In this document: positions 1-5,524 of the stretch, piece by piece
Numbering within the stretch: the stretch's first letter is position 1
Layout of the letters: each line of letters opens with the position of its first letter
Source: an uncultured Lachnospiraceae bacterium
GTDB lineage: Bacteria; Bacillota; Clostridia; Lachnospirales; Lachnospiraceae
Direction: 5' to 3'
DNA: 5,724 nt
Assembly (NCBI GenBank): GCA_902803635.1
Contig: CADCQU010000392.1
Coordinates: 1-5,724 of the forward strand
Made by a program: the position numbers and the translations under genes
The notes under the pieces: generated by a model
The model's database searches: none
What the model was told of the DNA's origin: nothing
Seen by the model: the letters and a program-made list of their open reading frames with translations, nothing else

Positions 1-189
1 AGTTAAGCTCAAATCCACGAAAAAGGCTTTCTGAGCTTATAGTGCGAGGGCTGTCCGGGGAAAAGTTAAGCTCAAATCCACGAAAAATGTTTTCTGAGCT
101 TATAGTGCGCGTTCTGCCCGGTGGAAAGTTAAGCTCAAATTCACGTAAAAGGCTTTCTGAGCTTAATGTGCGTGTTCTGCCCGGAGGAA
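1..189. repeat. Three tandem 63-bp repeats with internal inverted repeat
   Basis: Three consecutive units occupy 1-63, 64-126 and 127-189, each starting AGTTAAGCTCAAAT. The array may continue left of the window. Every unit carries the 8-bp inverted repeat TAAGCTCA / TGAGCTTA (4-11 with 32-39 in unit 1) around a 20-nt loop, and the arms are identical in all three copies. Differences cluster in the loop and in the GC-rich tail (GTGCG...CCGG). The whole unit repeats, so this is a tandem array and not a repeat-spacer CRISPR. The unit length is a multiple of three, and one frame is open on each strand: + from 3 to the TAG at 216-218 (ending GGKMKKMGIAE), and minus from about 235 to the edge. The minus frame has no usual start codon. 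I therefore cannot tell a coding tail of an upstream gene from a non-coding array. Confidence 0.9.
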
Positions 190-260
190 AGATGAAAAAG
201 ATGGGGATAGCTGAATAGAAACCGTGGGAAAATTGTTACGTATGTAACTCTTCACAAGCT

Positions 261-290
261 CTGGCATCGTGCAAGGGGCTGTGGTATAGT
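261..290 (+). promoter_or_regulatory. Probable pyrC promoter
   Basis: A -10 hexamer TATAGT at 285-290 is preceded by TG at 282-283 (extended -10). A partial -35 match CTGGCA lies at 261-266 with an 18-bp spacer. Transcription would start near 297 and give a leader of about 128 nt before pyrC. The call rests on motif match and position only. Confidence 0.5.
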
Positions 291-300
291 ATAGGTAGAT

Positions 301-356
301 ATTGCGAAGGAAACTGTCCCTTTTAAAGGAAACATTGAAGCTCTACCCTTCGTAAT
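301..356 (+). promoter_or_regulatory. Stem-loop at the 5' end of the pyrC leader
   Basis: ATTGCGAAGG (301-310) pairs with CCTTCGTAAT (347-356), ten pairs including one G-U. The 36-nt loop contains the short palindrome CCTTTTAAAGG (319-329). If transcription starts near 297, this stem caps the 5' end of the pyrC mRNA. I see no PyrR-type anti-antiterminator consensus and no U-run after it, so a role in attenuation is not supported. Protection of the 5' end or translational control is possible but only inferred. Confidence 0.4.
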
Positions 357-424
357 GATTGCTCAACAGAAAAGAAGCTCTTATCTTAGGAATAATGTTT
401 TGAACACTAGAAAAGGAGTTAAAA

Positions 425-1720
425 ATGCTGCTTATAAAAAATGCGACCCTCGCCGATCCGGCGGGGGAGATGATGCAAAAGGGGGATGTCCTTCTTTCGG
501 ATGGGAAGATTGCCGCCATCGGTAGCGAGGATTTACACCTGCCGTCCGATGAAAATCTGGAGATCCTCGACGCCTCCGGCCTTGTGCTCGCGCCGGGCCT
601 CATCGACACGCACGTACATTTCCGTGACCCTGGGTATACGGCAAAGGAGGATATCGATACAGGGGCCACCGCGGCGAAGCGTGGGGGTTTTACAACGGTG
701 GTCATGATGGCCAACACAAACCCCGTCATCGACACTTCGGAGCTAGTAAAAGCGAACCTTGAAAAAGGCAAGCGTACCGGCATCCACGTCCTCCAGGCGG
801 CGGCGGTGACGCGCGGGATGCACGGGAAGGAAATCAATGACCTCGAAGCTCTGGCAAATGCAGGCGCCATCTGCTTTACGGACGACGGCCTTCCCATTCT
901 AAACGAAGATCTTCTCCGCAAGGCTCTTCAAAAAGCAGCCGCCCTCGGGATTCCAATCAGCCTCCACGAGGAGGATCCCGCGTACATCGCCTCCCCGGGC
1001 GTGAACGCCGGCCCGGTCGCCGAAGCTCTCGGCCTTGGCGGAGCCACCGCCTATGCCGAGGAGGTCCTGGTCGCACGGGACGTCGCCCTCGCAAAGGATA
1101 CCGGCGCCTCCCTCGTCATCCAGCACATCAGCTCCGGCAAATCCGTGACTCTTCTTCGGGCCGCCAAGGCTCTCGGGGCAAATGTCCACGCCGAGGCCAC
1201 GCCCCACCATTTTTCCCTGACCGAGGAGGCCGTCCTTACGCACGGGACTTATGCCCGCATGAACCCGCCGCTCCGCACCGAGGCCGACCGGCAGGAAATC
1301 ATCCGTGGGCTTCAGGACGGAACCATCGACCTCATCGCGACGGACCACGCCCCCCACACGACCGAGGAGAAGGCAAGGCCATTTGCCAAGGCCCCCAGCG
1401 GGATCATCGGACTCGAAACCTCGCTCGCCCTCGGCATCACCAACCTCGTCCGGCCCGGGCATTTGTCGCTCCTTGCCCTCCTTGAAAAAATGACGGTAAA
1501 TCCCGCAAGGCTCCTCGGCCTTCCCGAGCCGCGCCTTGCCGTTGGCGCACCGGCGGACCTCGTACTCTTTGCCCCCGACGAAAGCTTCGTCGCCGGGAAC
1601 TACGCCTCCAAGGCCGAAAACTCCCCCTTCACCGGACAGACCCTCTACGGAACCGTCAAGGCTACCATCTGCGGAGGGGAGATTGTCTATCAGAATTTTG
1701 CGTCAAACCGTCTCAAATAA
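425..1720 (+). CDS. pyrC: Dihydroorotase, class I
   Basis: This enzyme cyclises N-carbamoyl-L-aspartate to dihydroorotate, the third step of cytoplasmic de novo pyrimidine synthesis. The 431-residue product has the usual length of the Firmicutes class I family. The amidohydrolase metal-site motif DTHVHFRDPG spans residues 61-70 (ligands H63 and H65, substrate R67). Further ligand motifs are TDDG (152-155), H181 in SLHEEDP, H234 in QHISS, and D307 in IATDHAPH. HAEATPHHFSLT (255-266) and NPPLR (280-284) are also typical. From memory these positions line up with the Bacillus anthracis ligands at a small offset, with Asp replacing the carboxylated Lys of other amidohydrolases. The start is fixed by AAGGAG at 413-418, six bases before ATG. 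No other pyr gene is visible: the gene has its own promoter and faces a convergent minus-strand gene. The frame is intact and no key residue is missing. Confidence 0.96.
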   Translation: MLLIKNATLADPAGEMMQKGDVLLSDGKIAAIGSEDLHLPSDENLEILDASGLVLAPGLIDTHVHFRDPGYTAKEDIDTGATAAKRGGFTTVVMMANTNPVIDTSELVKANLEKGKRTGIHVLQAAAVTRGMHGKEINDLEALANAGAICFTDDGLPILNEDLLRKALQKAAALGIPISLHEEDPAYIASPGVNAGPVAEALGLGGATAYAEEVLVARDVALAKDTGASLVIQHISSGKSVTLLRAAKALGANVHAEATPHHFSLTEEAVLTHGTYARMNPPLRTEADRQEIIRGLQDGTIDLIATDHAPHTTEEKARPFAKAPSGIIGLETSLALGITNLVRPGHLSLLALLEKMTVNPARLLGLPEPRLAVGAPADLVLFAPDESFVAGNYASKAENSPFTGQTLYGTVKATICGGEIVYQNFASNRLK

Positions 1721-1848
1721 AAGCACTTGCGACCACGATACAATCACTCATGCCGTAAATAACTATCTTCGCGTCGCGAGTACAGCAATCGCATCGCGGT
1801 GTGGTCCATTATAAATGTAGCTGTCCTCTTCACGACAGCCTTCTTCTC
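1721..1848. terminator. Weak shared hairpin between convergent pyrC and the small gene
   Basis: This 128-bp gap separates two convergent genes. GCTGTC (1820-1825) pairs with GACAGC (1834-1839) over an 8-nt loop. On the + strand it is followed by the T-rich stretch CTTCTTCTCTT, so it could end pyrC transcription, but the stem is only six pairs. On the minus strand it follows the small gene's stop by about ten bases with little U-run. The rest of the gap holds a short palindrome TCGCGTCGCGA (1769-1779) and nothing else I recognise. Confidence 0.35.
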
Positions 1849-2064
1849 TTAATGCACAAAAGGAGCCCGGTAAGCTGCGTTGATCTCGCTAATCTCCTTC
1901 TTTCCGTCGATATAATCCTGGTAGAGGCTCTCGATTCTCCCACCGCCGCGGTTATCGCAGCCCGAGCAGAACTCGCACTCTGCTCCGCAGGAACCCCAGA
2001 GGGCCTTTCTCACGATTTCTTCGCGCTCCTCCCGCGTGGTATCCTTGATTAAAATCGATTTCAT
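1849..2064 (-). CDS. Small four-cysteine protein of unknown function
   Basis: The product has 71 residues and is soluble, with no signal peptide or membrane segment. It opens with MKSILIKDTTREEREEIVRKAL, broken here into MKSILIKDTT (1-10) and a charged helix-like stretch (11-22). It then has four cysteines at 26, 30, 33 and 36 spaced CX3CX2CX2C, a Gly-rich turn (RGGGR, 39-43) and a C-terminal YQDYIDGKKEISEIN segment. The cysteine cluster suggests a metal or Fe-S site, although the protein is far too short for a radical-SAM enzyme despite the CX3CX2C spacing. I recall similar small clostridial proteins, some labelled 'purine biosynthesis protein PurH', which cannot be right for this size. The start is supported by AGGAGA (2072-2077) seven bases upstream. 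It lies 153 bp downstream of guaB on the same strand, behind a terminator-like hairpin. Function is unknown. Confidence 0.85.
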   Translation of the reverse strand: MKSILIKDTTREEREEIVRKALWGSCGAECEFCSGCDNRGGGRIESLYQDYIDGKKEISEINAAYRAPFVH

Positions 2065-2079
2065 GGCAAATTCTCCTAT

Positions 2080-2119
2080 AAAAAAATTAGGTAAAGGGAG
2101 GCGAAGCCGAACCTCTACC
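2080..2119 (-). terminator. Terminator or attenuator hairpin before the small cysteine gene
   Basis: Read on the minus strand, GGTAgAGG (2119-2112) pairs with CCTtTACC (2097-2090) with one mismatch. Inside it is a smaller GGC-TTC-GCC hairpin (2108-2100). The stem is followed by TAA and a seven-T run (2086-2080), the layout of an intrinsic terminator. The T-run ends only two or three bases before the AGGAGA ribosome binding site of the small gene. It therefore either ends the guaB transcript just ahead of that gene or acts as an attenuator deciding whether the gene is transcribed. Confidence 0.55.
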
Positions 2120-2124
2120 CTTCC

Positions 2125-2166
2125 TCACGAGCCGTGTGCTGCCTTCGGCAGCATGCGGCTCTGTGA
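2125..2166. repeat. Long near-perfect hairpin in the guaB 3' region
   Basis: GAGCCGTGTGCTGCC (2129-2143) pairs with GGCAGCATGCGGCTC (2147-2161) along all 15 positions, counting two G-U type pairs, over a TTC loop. TCAC (2125-2128) and GTGA (2163-2166) extend it past a one-base bulge. It has no T-run on either side. It may be an RNA processing or stabilising structure, or part of a dispersed palindromic element. I cannot tell which. Confidence 0.6.
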
Positions 2167-2173
2167 ATACAAG

Positions 2174-2210
2174 AAGAAGCAGACGTTCCCGCCTGCTTCT
2201 TTTTCTCTTT
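2174..2210. terminator. Hairpin just after the guaB stop
   Basis: AAGAAGCAG (2174-2182) pairs perfectly with CTGCTTCTT (2193-2201) over a 10-nt loop, starting 17 bases beyond the guaB stop. Read on the guaB strand it is followed by the modest T-content CTTGTATT. Read on the + strand it is followed by the better run TTTCTCTTT. It could be a partly bidirectional terminator, and it is the first of three successive hairpins in the 153-bp gap between guaB and the small cysteine gene. Confidence 0.5.
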
Positions 2211-2217
2211 GAATATA

Positions 2218-3723
2218 TCACTTCACTCCCTGCGAGTTGCGGAGGATGACGTCGTGGCTGCCGCCCTCGATGATGGAGGTGGAGGAGACCACAGTAAGGC
2301 GGGCCTTCTCCTGCAGCTCTGGAATCGACAAAGCCCCGCAGTTGCACATTGTGGATTTCACCTTGTAGAGCGTATTCTGCACACCCTCGGCGAGCGGGCC
2401 GGCATAGGGCACGTAGCTGTCAACGCCTTCCTCGAAGGAGAGCTTCGTGGCCCCGCCGAGGTCGTAACGCTGCCAGTTGCGGGCACGGTTCGAGCCCTCG
2501 CCCCAGTACTCCTTCACGTAGTTGCCGTTGATGCGAAGTTTGCTCGTCGGGCTCTCGTCGAAACGGGCGAAATAGCGACCCAGCATCACGAAGTCCGCAC
2601 CCATCGCGAGGGCAAGCGTGATGTGGTAGTCATGCACGATGCCGCCGTCGGAGCAGATTGGCACGTAAATGCCGGTCTCCCAGTAATACTCGTCCCTGGC
2701 CTTCGCGACCTCGATAACCGCCGTCGCCTGGCCGCGGCCGATGCCCTTCGTCTCACGGGTGATGCAAATGGACCCGCCGCCGATACCGATCTTCACGAAG
2801 TCCGCGCCTGCCTCGGCGAGGAAGCGGAAACCATCGCGGTCAACGACATTGCCCGCACCGACCTTGACCTTGTCGCCGTACTTTTCGCGGATCCAGGCTA
2901 TCGTGCGGCTCTGCCACTCCGAGAAACCCTCGGAGGAGTCGATGCAGAGGACGTCCGCACCCGCCTCGACAAGGGCCGGTACGCGCTCCTTGTAATCCCT
3001 GGTATTGATACCTGCGCCGACAATGTAGCTCTTGTGCGCATCCAAAAGCTCGTTGACAAATTCCTTGTGGGAGTCGTAGTCCTTTCGGAAGACCATGTAG
3101 ACAAGGTGGCCGTTGTCGTCCACGAGCGGCAGGGAATTAATCTTCTTCTCCCAAATAATATCATTGCAGTCATGGAGGCTGGTGTCCGCCGGGGCCGTCA
3201 CCAGCTTCTCGAACGGGGTCATGAACTTCGTCACGCAGATATCATTTGTCATACGGGAAAGACGGTAGTCGCGGGAAGCCACGATGCCAAGGAGCTTGCC
3301 AGTTGCCGTGCCGTCGTCCGTAATCGCGACGGTCGAATGGCCGGTCTTCTCCTTGAGCGCGAGGACGTCGCCCAGGGTCGCCGTCGGCGGAAGGTTGGAA
3401 TCGCTCGTGACATAACCCTTCTTGTAGGCCTTCACGCGGCGGACCATCTCGGCCTCGGACTCGGGCGTCTGCGAGCCATAGATAAAGGAAACACCGCCCT
3501 GCTTGGCAAGCTCGATGGCGAGCTTTTCACCGGAAACAGCCTGCATGATCGCGGAAATCATCGGAATGTTCATCATGAGGGGGCATTCCTCCTCGCCCTT
3601 CCGATACTTCACGAGAGGCGTCCGAAGGCTTACGGCGTTCGGGACGCACGCCGACGACGAATAGCCGGGAACAAGAAGATACTCACCAAATGTTCTGGAA
3701 GGTTGCTCAAAATAGTAGGCCAT
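2218..3723 (-). CDS. guaB: IMP dehydrogenase (Tritrichomonas-like bacterial clade)
   Basis: The enzyme oxidises IMP to XMP with NAD+, the committed step to guanine nucleotides, in the cytoplasm. The 501-residue product keeps the TIM barrel with a CBS-pair insert at roughly residues 97-215 (MTP of the second CBS near 168-170). Catalytic Cys320 sits in [13 protein letters not shown], Asp262 in CIDSS, the phosphate loop is SDGG (358-361), and MLGRYFA is at 380-386. The flap carries the Arg-Tyr dyad R419-Y420 in NWQRYDLGG, followed by [13 protein letters not shown]. From memory these match C319, D261, R418 and Y419 of Tritrichomonas foetus IMPDH almost without gaps, unlike the RYRGMGS-type flap of E. 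coli or Bacillus GuaB. I chose ATG at 3723 because AAAGGGG (3729-3735) lies five bases upstream and family members start MAxYY. The in-frame ATG at 3816 falls between the promoter hexamers and would not be transcribed. Confidence 0.96.
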   Translation of the reverse strand: MAYYFEQPSRTFGEYLLVPGYSSSACVPNAVSLRTPLVKYRKGEEECPLMMNIPMISAIMQAVSGEKLAIELAKQGGVSFIYGSQTPESEAEMVRRVKAYKKGYVTSDSNLPPTATLGDVLALKEKTGHSTVAITDDGTATGKLLGIVASRDYRLSRMTNDICVTKFMTPFEKLVTAPADTSLHDCNDIIWEKKINSLPLVDDNGHLVYMVFRKDYDSHKEFVNELLDAHKSYIVGAGINTRDYKERVPALVEAGADVLCIDSSEGFSEWQSRTIAWIREKYGDKVKVGAGNVVDRDGFRFLAEAGADFVKIGIGGGSICITRETKGIGRGQATAVIEVAKARDEYYWETGIYVPICSDGGIVHDYHITLALAMGADFVMLGRYFARFDESPTSKLRINGNYVKEYWGEGSNRARNWQRYDLGGATKLSFEEGVDSYVPYAGPLAEGVQNTLYKVKSTMCNCGALSIPELQEKARLTVVSSTSIIEGGSHDVILRNSQGVK

Positions 3724-3756
3724 AACTACCCCTTTCTGCCCTATCCGGCGATTGCG

Positions 3757-3774
3757 GGCGGGAAATCCTCCGCC
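3757..3774 (-). promoter_or_regulatory. Small hairpin in the guaB leader
   Basis: GGCGG and CCGCC (3757-3761 and 3770-3774) form a five-pair GC stem with an 8-nt loop. It lies within the roughly 65-nt 5' leader expected from the promoter at 3795-3823. No T-run follows and I recognise no purine riboswitch core, so any regulatory role is speculative. Confidence 0.25.
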
Positions 3775-3794
3775 GTTTCGATTTATTGAGGGGT

Positions 3795-3823
3795 ATTGTA
3801 TACCATAAACTGGCAAATAGCAA
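3795..3823 (-). promoter_or_regulatory. guaB promoter
   Basis: On the minus strand, TTGCTA (3823-3818) and TACAAT (3800-3795) are separated by exactly 17 bp, matching the housekeeping consensus at 4/6 and 5/6. Transcription would start near 3788, leaving about 65 nt of leader before the guaB ATG. This placement also decides the start codon against the upstream ATG at 3816. Confidence 0.65.
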
Positions 3824-3870
3824 GCACAATTTCCTGAAATTTTTGCGAGGTGAGCCCCCCGCCTTCACAC

Positions 3871-3922
3871 TTGGCTCCACCTTTGGGGGAGCTGTCAGTG
3901 CCGAAGGCACTGACTGAGAGGG
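3871..3922. repeat. Dispersed palindromic element (GGCTCC...GACTGAGAGGG type)
   Basis: Two adjacent hairpins make up this element. GCTCCaCC (3874-3881) pairs with GGgGGAGC (3885-3892) over a TTT loop, and GTCAGTGCC (3894-3902) pairs with GGCACTGAC (3906-3914) over GAA. TGAGAGGG follows. I recall the pattern GGCTCC(C)n...GGGGGAGCTGTC...GACTGAGAGGG as a short repeat scattered between genes of gut Firmicutes. That identification is from memory and only one copy lies in this window. It sits upstream of the guaB promoter and downstream of the response regulator. Confidence 0.6.
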
Positions 3923-3923
3923 T

Positions 3924-3971
3924 ATACGCCGAGACACCTCCCAGGAGGGGAGGTGTCTCGGCGTATTTTTT
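3924..3971 (+). terminator. Strong 19-bp hairpin with T6, oriented on the + strand
   Basis: ATACGCCGAGACACCTCCC (3924-3942) pairs perfectly with GGGAGGTGTCTCGGCGTAT (3948-3966) over a five-base loop. A T-run 3966-3971 follows on the + strand. This is an excellent intrinsic terminator for + strand transcription, yet both flanking genes are on the minus strand and the T-run overlaps the response-regulator stop codon. For that gene the stem begins four bases past the stop but is followed by ACCCTCTC, not by Us. It may block antisense transcription, protect the 3' end of the mRNA, or have arrived with the neighbouring repeat. Confidence 0.75.
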
Positions 3972-4764
3972 ACAACATCTCCAGACTGCCGTGGGTGAGG
4001 TCCGCCCAGCTGTACTGGGTCATGTATTCGCCGCAGTAGAGGGCCGAGGACTTCCCCTCCTTTCGCTTCTGCAAAAATTCAAAGTAATCACAGGGGGTCT
4101 TCTCGGGAAGGATGGCCATGCAGCCCCGCGAGCGCACGAGGATATCCTCGCAGCCTAACTTTTGCAGCACGGAAATGAGGTCCACGCGGAGATTTTTTAG
4201 ATATGAGACGTGGCTCTTTGGCGACTCGTCCTCCCAGAGCACCGCCTCCAGCTCCCCAAGAGGGGTCAGGGCCCCATTCCGGTCAATGAGGTAGGCAAAA
4301 AGCTCCTTCGTCTTGTTGTACTGGAATTTGACGGGTTTTCCGTCGTACCAGACCTCGAAGTTCCCGAAGGCCCGCACGTAGAGTCCCTGTTCCCGGATGG
4401 CTTCCTCCACCGGGTGACGCAGCTCCTGCATTTCCCGGCGGATTTTCTCTACGGTCACCGGCTTTAGGACATAGCCGCTTGCGTGCAGCTCGAAGGCCTT
4501 CATGGTATATTCTTTATATCCGGTAGTAAACACAATATTAATTTTTGGTTTTATCTCCTTCATTTGCCGGGCGAGCTCCATCCCGTTCATATCGCGCAGC
4601 TCTATATCGGCAAATACAATATCCGGCTCCATTTGCCGGCAATCCGAAAGGGCCTTCTCCGCGCTCCGATACCCAAGCACCTTGGCGGCGGGCTCGGCCT
4701 TCTGGATCGCGCCGACAAGGCCCTCCAACGCAATCTTCTCATCATCAATGGCAAATACCAGCAT
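3970..4764 (-). CDS. Response regulator with SARP-like winged helix
   Basis: This cytoplasmic transcription regulator of a two-component system has 264 residues. An N-terminal receiver domain (about 1-120) shows the acidic pair D7-D8, phospho-acceptor D53 in FADIEL, T80-T81 and conserved K101 in LKP. A second domain (about 128-220, YVRAFGNFEVWYDGKPV...TKELFAYLIDRNG) resembles the OmpR/SARP winged helix, with LWED and the recognition-helix region SHVSYLKNLRVDL. The remaining 44 residues (YCGEYMTQYSWADL) look like only the beginning of a bacterial transcriptional activation domain. No histidine kinase is in the window. Upstream of ATG the sequence is purine-rich (AGAGGGGGGAAGGACT), so the start is credible and matches the usual receiver N-terminus. 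It follows the flavodoxin-like gene by 139 bp on the same strand. Target genes and signal are unknown. Confidence 0.9.
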   Translation of the reverse strand: MLVFAIDDEKIALEGLVGAIQKAEPAAKVLGYRSAEKALSDCRQMEPDIVFADIELRDMNGMELARQMKEIKPKINIVFTTGYKEYTMKAFELHASGYVLKPVTVEKIRREMQELRHPVEEAIREQGLYVRAFGNFEVWYDGKPVKFQYNKTKELFAYLIDRNGALTPLGELEAVLWEDESPKSHVSYLKNLRVDLISVLQKLGCEDILVRSRGCMAILPEKTPCDYFEFLQKRKEGKSSALYCGEYMTQYSWADLTHGSLEML

Positions 4765-4824
4765 AGTCCTTCCCCCCTCTTATACGTAGAAGCAGCGCGG
4801 GTCATAGGTTTCAGGTCAAATGTA

Positions 4825-4859
4825 TGGAAGCATCCGCCTTTTTTTGCAGGATGCTTCCA
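4825..4859. repeat. Perfect 11-bp inverted repeat upstream of the response regulator
   Basis: TGGAAGCATCC (4825-4835) and GGATGCTTCCA (4849-4859) flank a 13-base spacer containing seven consecutive T on the + strand (A on the minus strand). It lies in the 139-bp gap 61-95 bases upstream of the response regulator ATG. There is no T-run beyond the stem on the minus strand, so it is not a standard terminator of the flavodoxin-like gene. It could be a transcript-end or processing hairpin, or an operator for autoregulation. The rest of the gap shows no convincing promoter; a TTGACC on the minus strand lacks a partner -10. Confidence 0.6.
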
Positions 4860-4903
4860 AATCGCATACTCATAGTTCTAATAATTCATTTTTACAGACA
4901 CTT

Positions 4904-5524
4904 TCAAAGCGCCCTCCACTTTTTCCGCAGGATGCGTCCGAGGCGGATAAGCAGGGTTCGTCGGCGCATGTTGGGCGAGCAGTAGATTCGCGTCACCGCG
5001 CCTCTCCCGGTCGCGCCCTCCACGAACTGAGTCATGGCCCGGCCGAGGGAACGCCAGTGGCGGAAACCGGCATAGGGTCCGTGGAGTGCCAAAACCGGCC
5101 CGCCGCCCACGCCAAGGCCGGAGGTGAAGGTCAGCTCCGAGGCCTCCGCCCAGTTGGCGACCATGGAAATGGCCGGTGCGCAGGCTTCGCCCTCGTAGAG
5201 GTTTCCCGTCGCCATCGCGGCTACGTATATCTCGGGTGCCCCGCTCATCTGCACGGCCTCCTCGATGGCCTGCAAAAAGCGCAGAAGGTGCGACGGGATC
5301 CCCCCGCAGTACACGGGAAATGCCAGGATCCACAGCTCGCAGCCCATCAGCAGCTCCAGGTCCTTTTCCTTGAGCTCGCCCGTCTTGCAGTGGAGCTCCT
5401 CGTAATCATGCACGTGGTTCCTACGGAGGTAGCGCTTTGCCATCGTAAGAAGGGTCTGCGAGGCGGACACGTCGGACTTGTCAATCCCAATCCGCGGGCT
5501 TCCATTGATTAATGCGGCCTTCAT
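4904..5524 (-). CDS. Flavodoxin-like / NADPH-dependent FMN reductase family protein
   Basis: The product has 206 residues and is a predicted cytoplasmic flavoprotein of the flavodoxin fold. It opens with MKAALINGSPR (1-11), the FMN phosphate-binding strand and loop. The second flavin-contact segment is LAFPVYCGGIPSHLLRFLQ (68-86), where the PVYCGGIP pattern marks the family. A GNLYEGE stretch (107-113) follows, and the C-terminus is strongly basic (RRRTLLIRLGRILRKKW). The substrate cannot be inferred; relatives reduce quinones, azo dyes, iron chelates or small aromatic compounds. The ribosome binding site is a strong AGGAGG run (5526-5534) just upstream of ATG. Its ATG overlaps the TGA of an upstream frame (ATGA), suggesting translational coupling. 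The response regulator lies 139 bp downstream on the same strand. Confidence 0.88.
   Translation of the reverse strand: MKAALINGSPRIGIDKSDVSASQTLLTMAKRYLRRNHVHDYEELHCKTGELKEKDLELLMGCELWILAFPVYCGGIPSHLLRFLQAIEEAVQMSGAPEIYVAAMATGNLYEGEACAPAISMVANWAEASELTFTSGLGVGGGPVLALHGPYAGFRHWRSLGRAMTQFVEGATGRGAVTRIYCSPNMRRRTLLIRLGRILRKKWRAL

Noticed and set aside
1..189. CRISPR array
   Set aside because: The whole 63-bp unit repeats, including the parts that would be spacers, so there are no unique spacers. No cas gene is in view.
341..351. Eleven bases CTCTACCCTTC shared by the pyrC leader and 2113-2123
   Set aside because: Several shared 11-mers are expected by chance in a window of this size. The two sites lie on opposite transcript strands, so a common regulator is not supported.
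355..525. A 56-codon frame starting in the pyrC leader and overlapping pyrC
   Set aside because: No ribosome binding site precedes its ATG, and the product is low-complexity and basic after leaving the leader. It is probably chance.
343..1462. Two minus-strand open frames (343-921 and 899-1462) opposite pyrC
   Set aside because: Both lie antisense to a well-supported dihydroorotase, have low-complexity Ser/Arg- or Gly-rich products, and match no family I know.
2129..2161. Group II intron domain V-like hairpin (GAGCCGTGTGC...GCATGCGGCTC)
   Set aside because: It resembles domain V in its outer strand, but it pairs fully without the required two-base bulge, has a three-base loop in place of a GNRA tetraloop, and no intron core or reverse transcriptase is nearby.
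2209..3789. A 526-codon open frame on the + strand opposite guaB
   Set aside because: It mirrors nearly the whole guaB gene and arises from GC-rich third positions. The product resembles no family I know, and the minus strand encodes a clear IMP dehydrogenase with promoter and ribosome binding site.
3724..3816. Upstream in-frame ATG extending IMP dehydrogenase by 31 residues
   Set aside because: The ATG lies between the -35 and -10 hexamers, the extra residues are not family-like, and the ATG at 3723 has a good ribosome binding site.
4820..5512. A 230-codon + strand frame opposite the flavodoxin-like gene
   Set aside because: No recognisable domain. It is explained as the shadow of the minus-strand gene, which has the flavin-binding motifs and a strong ribosome binding site.
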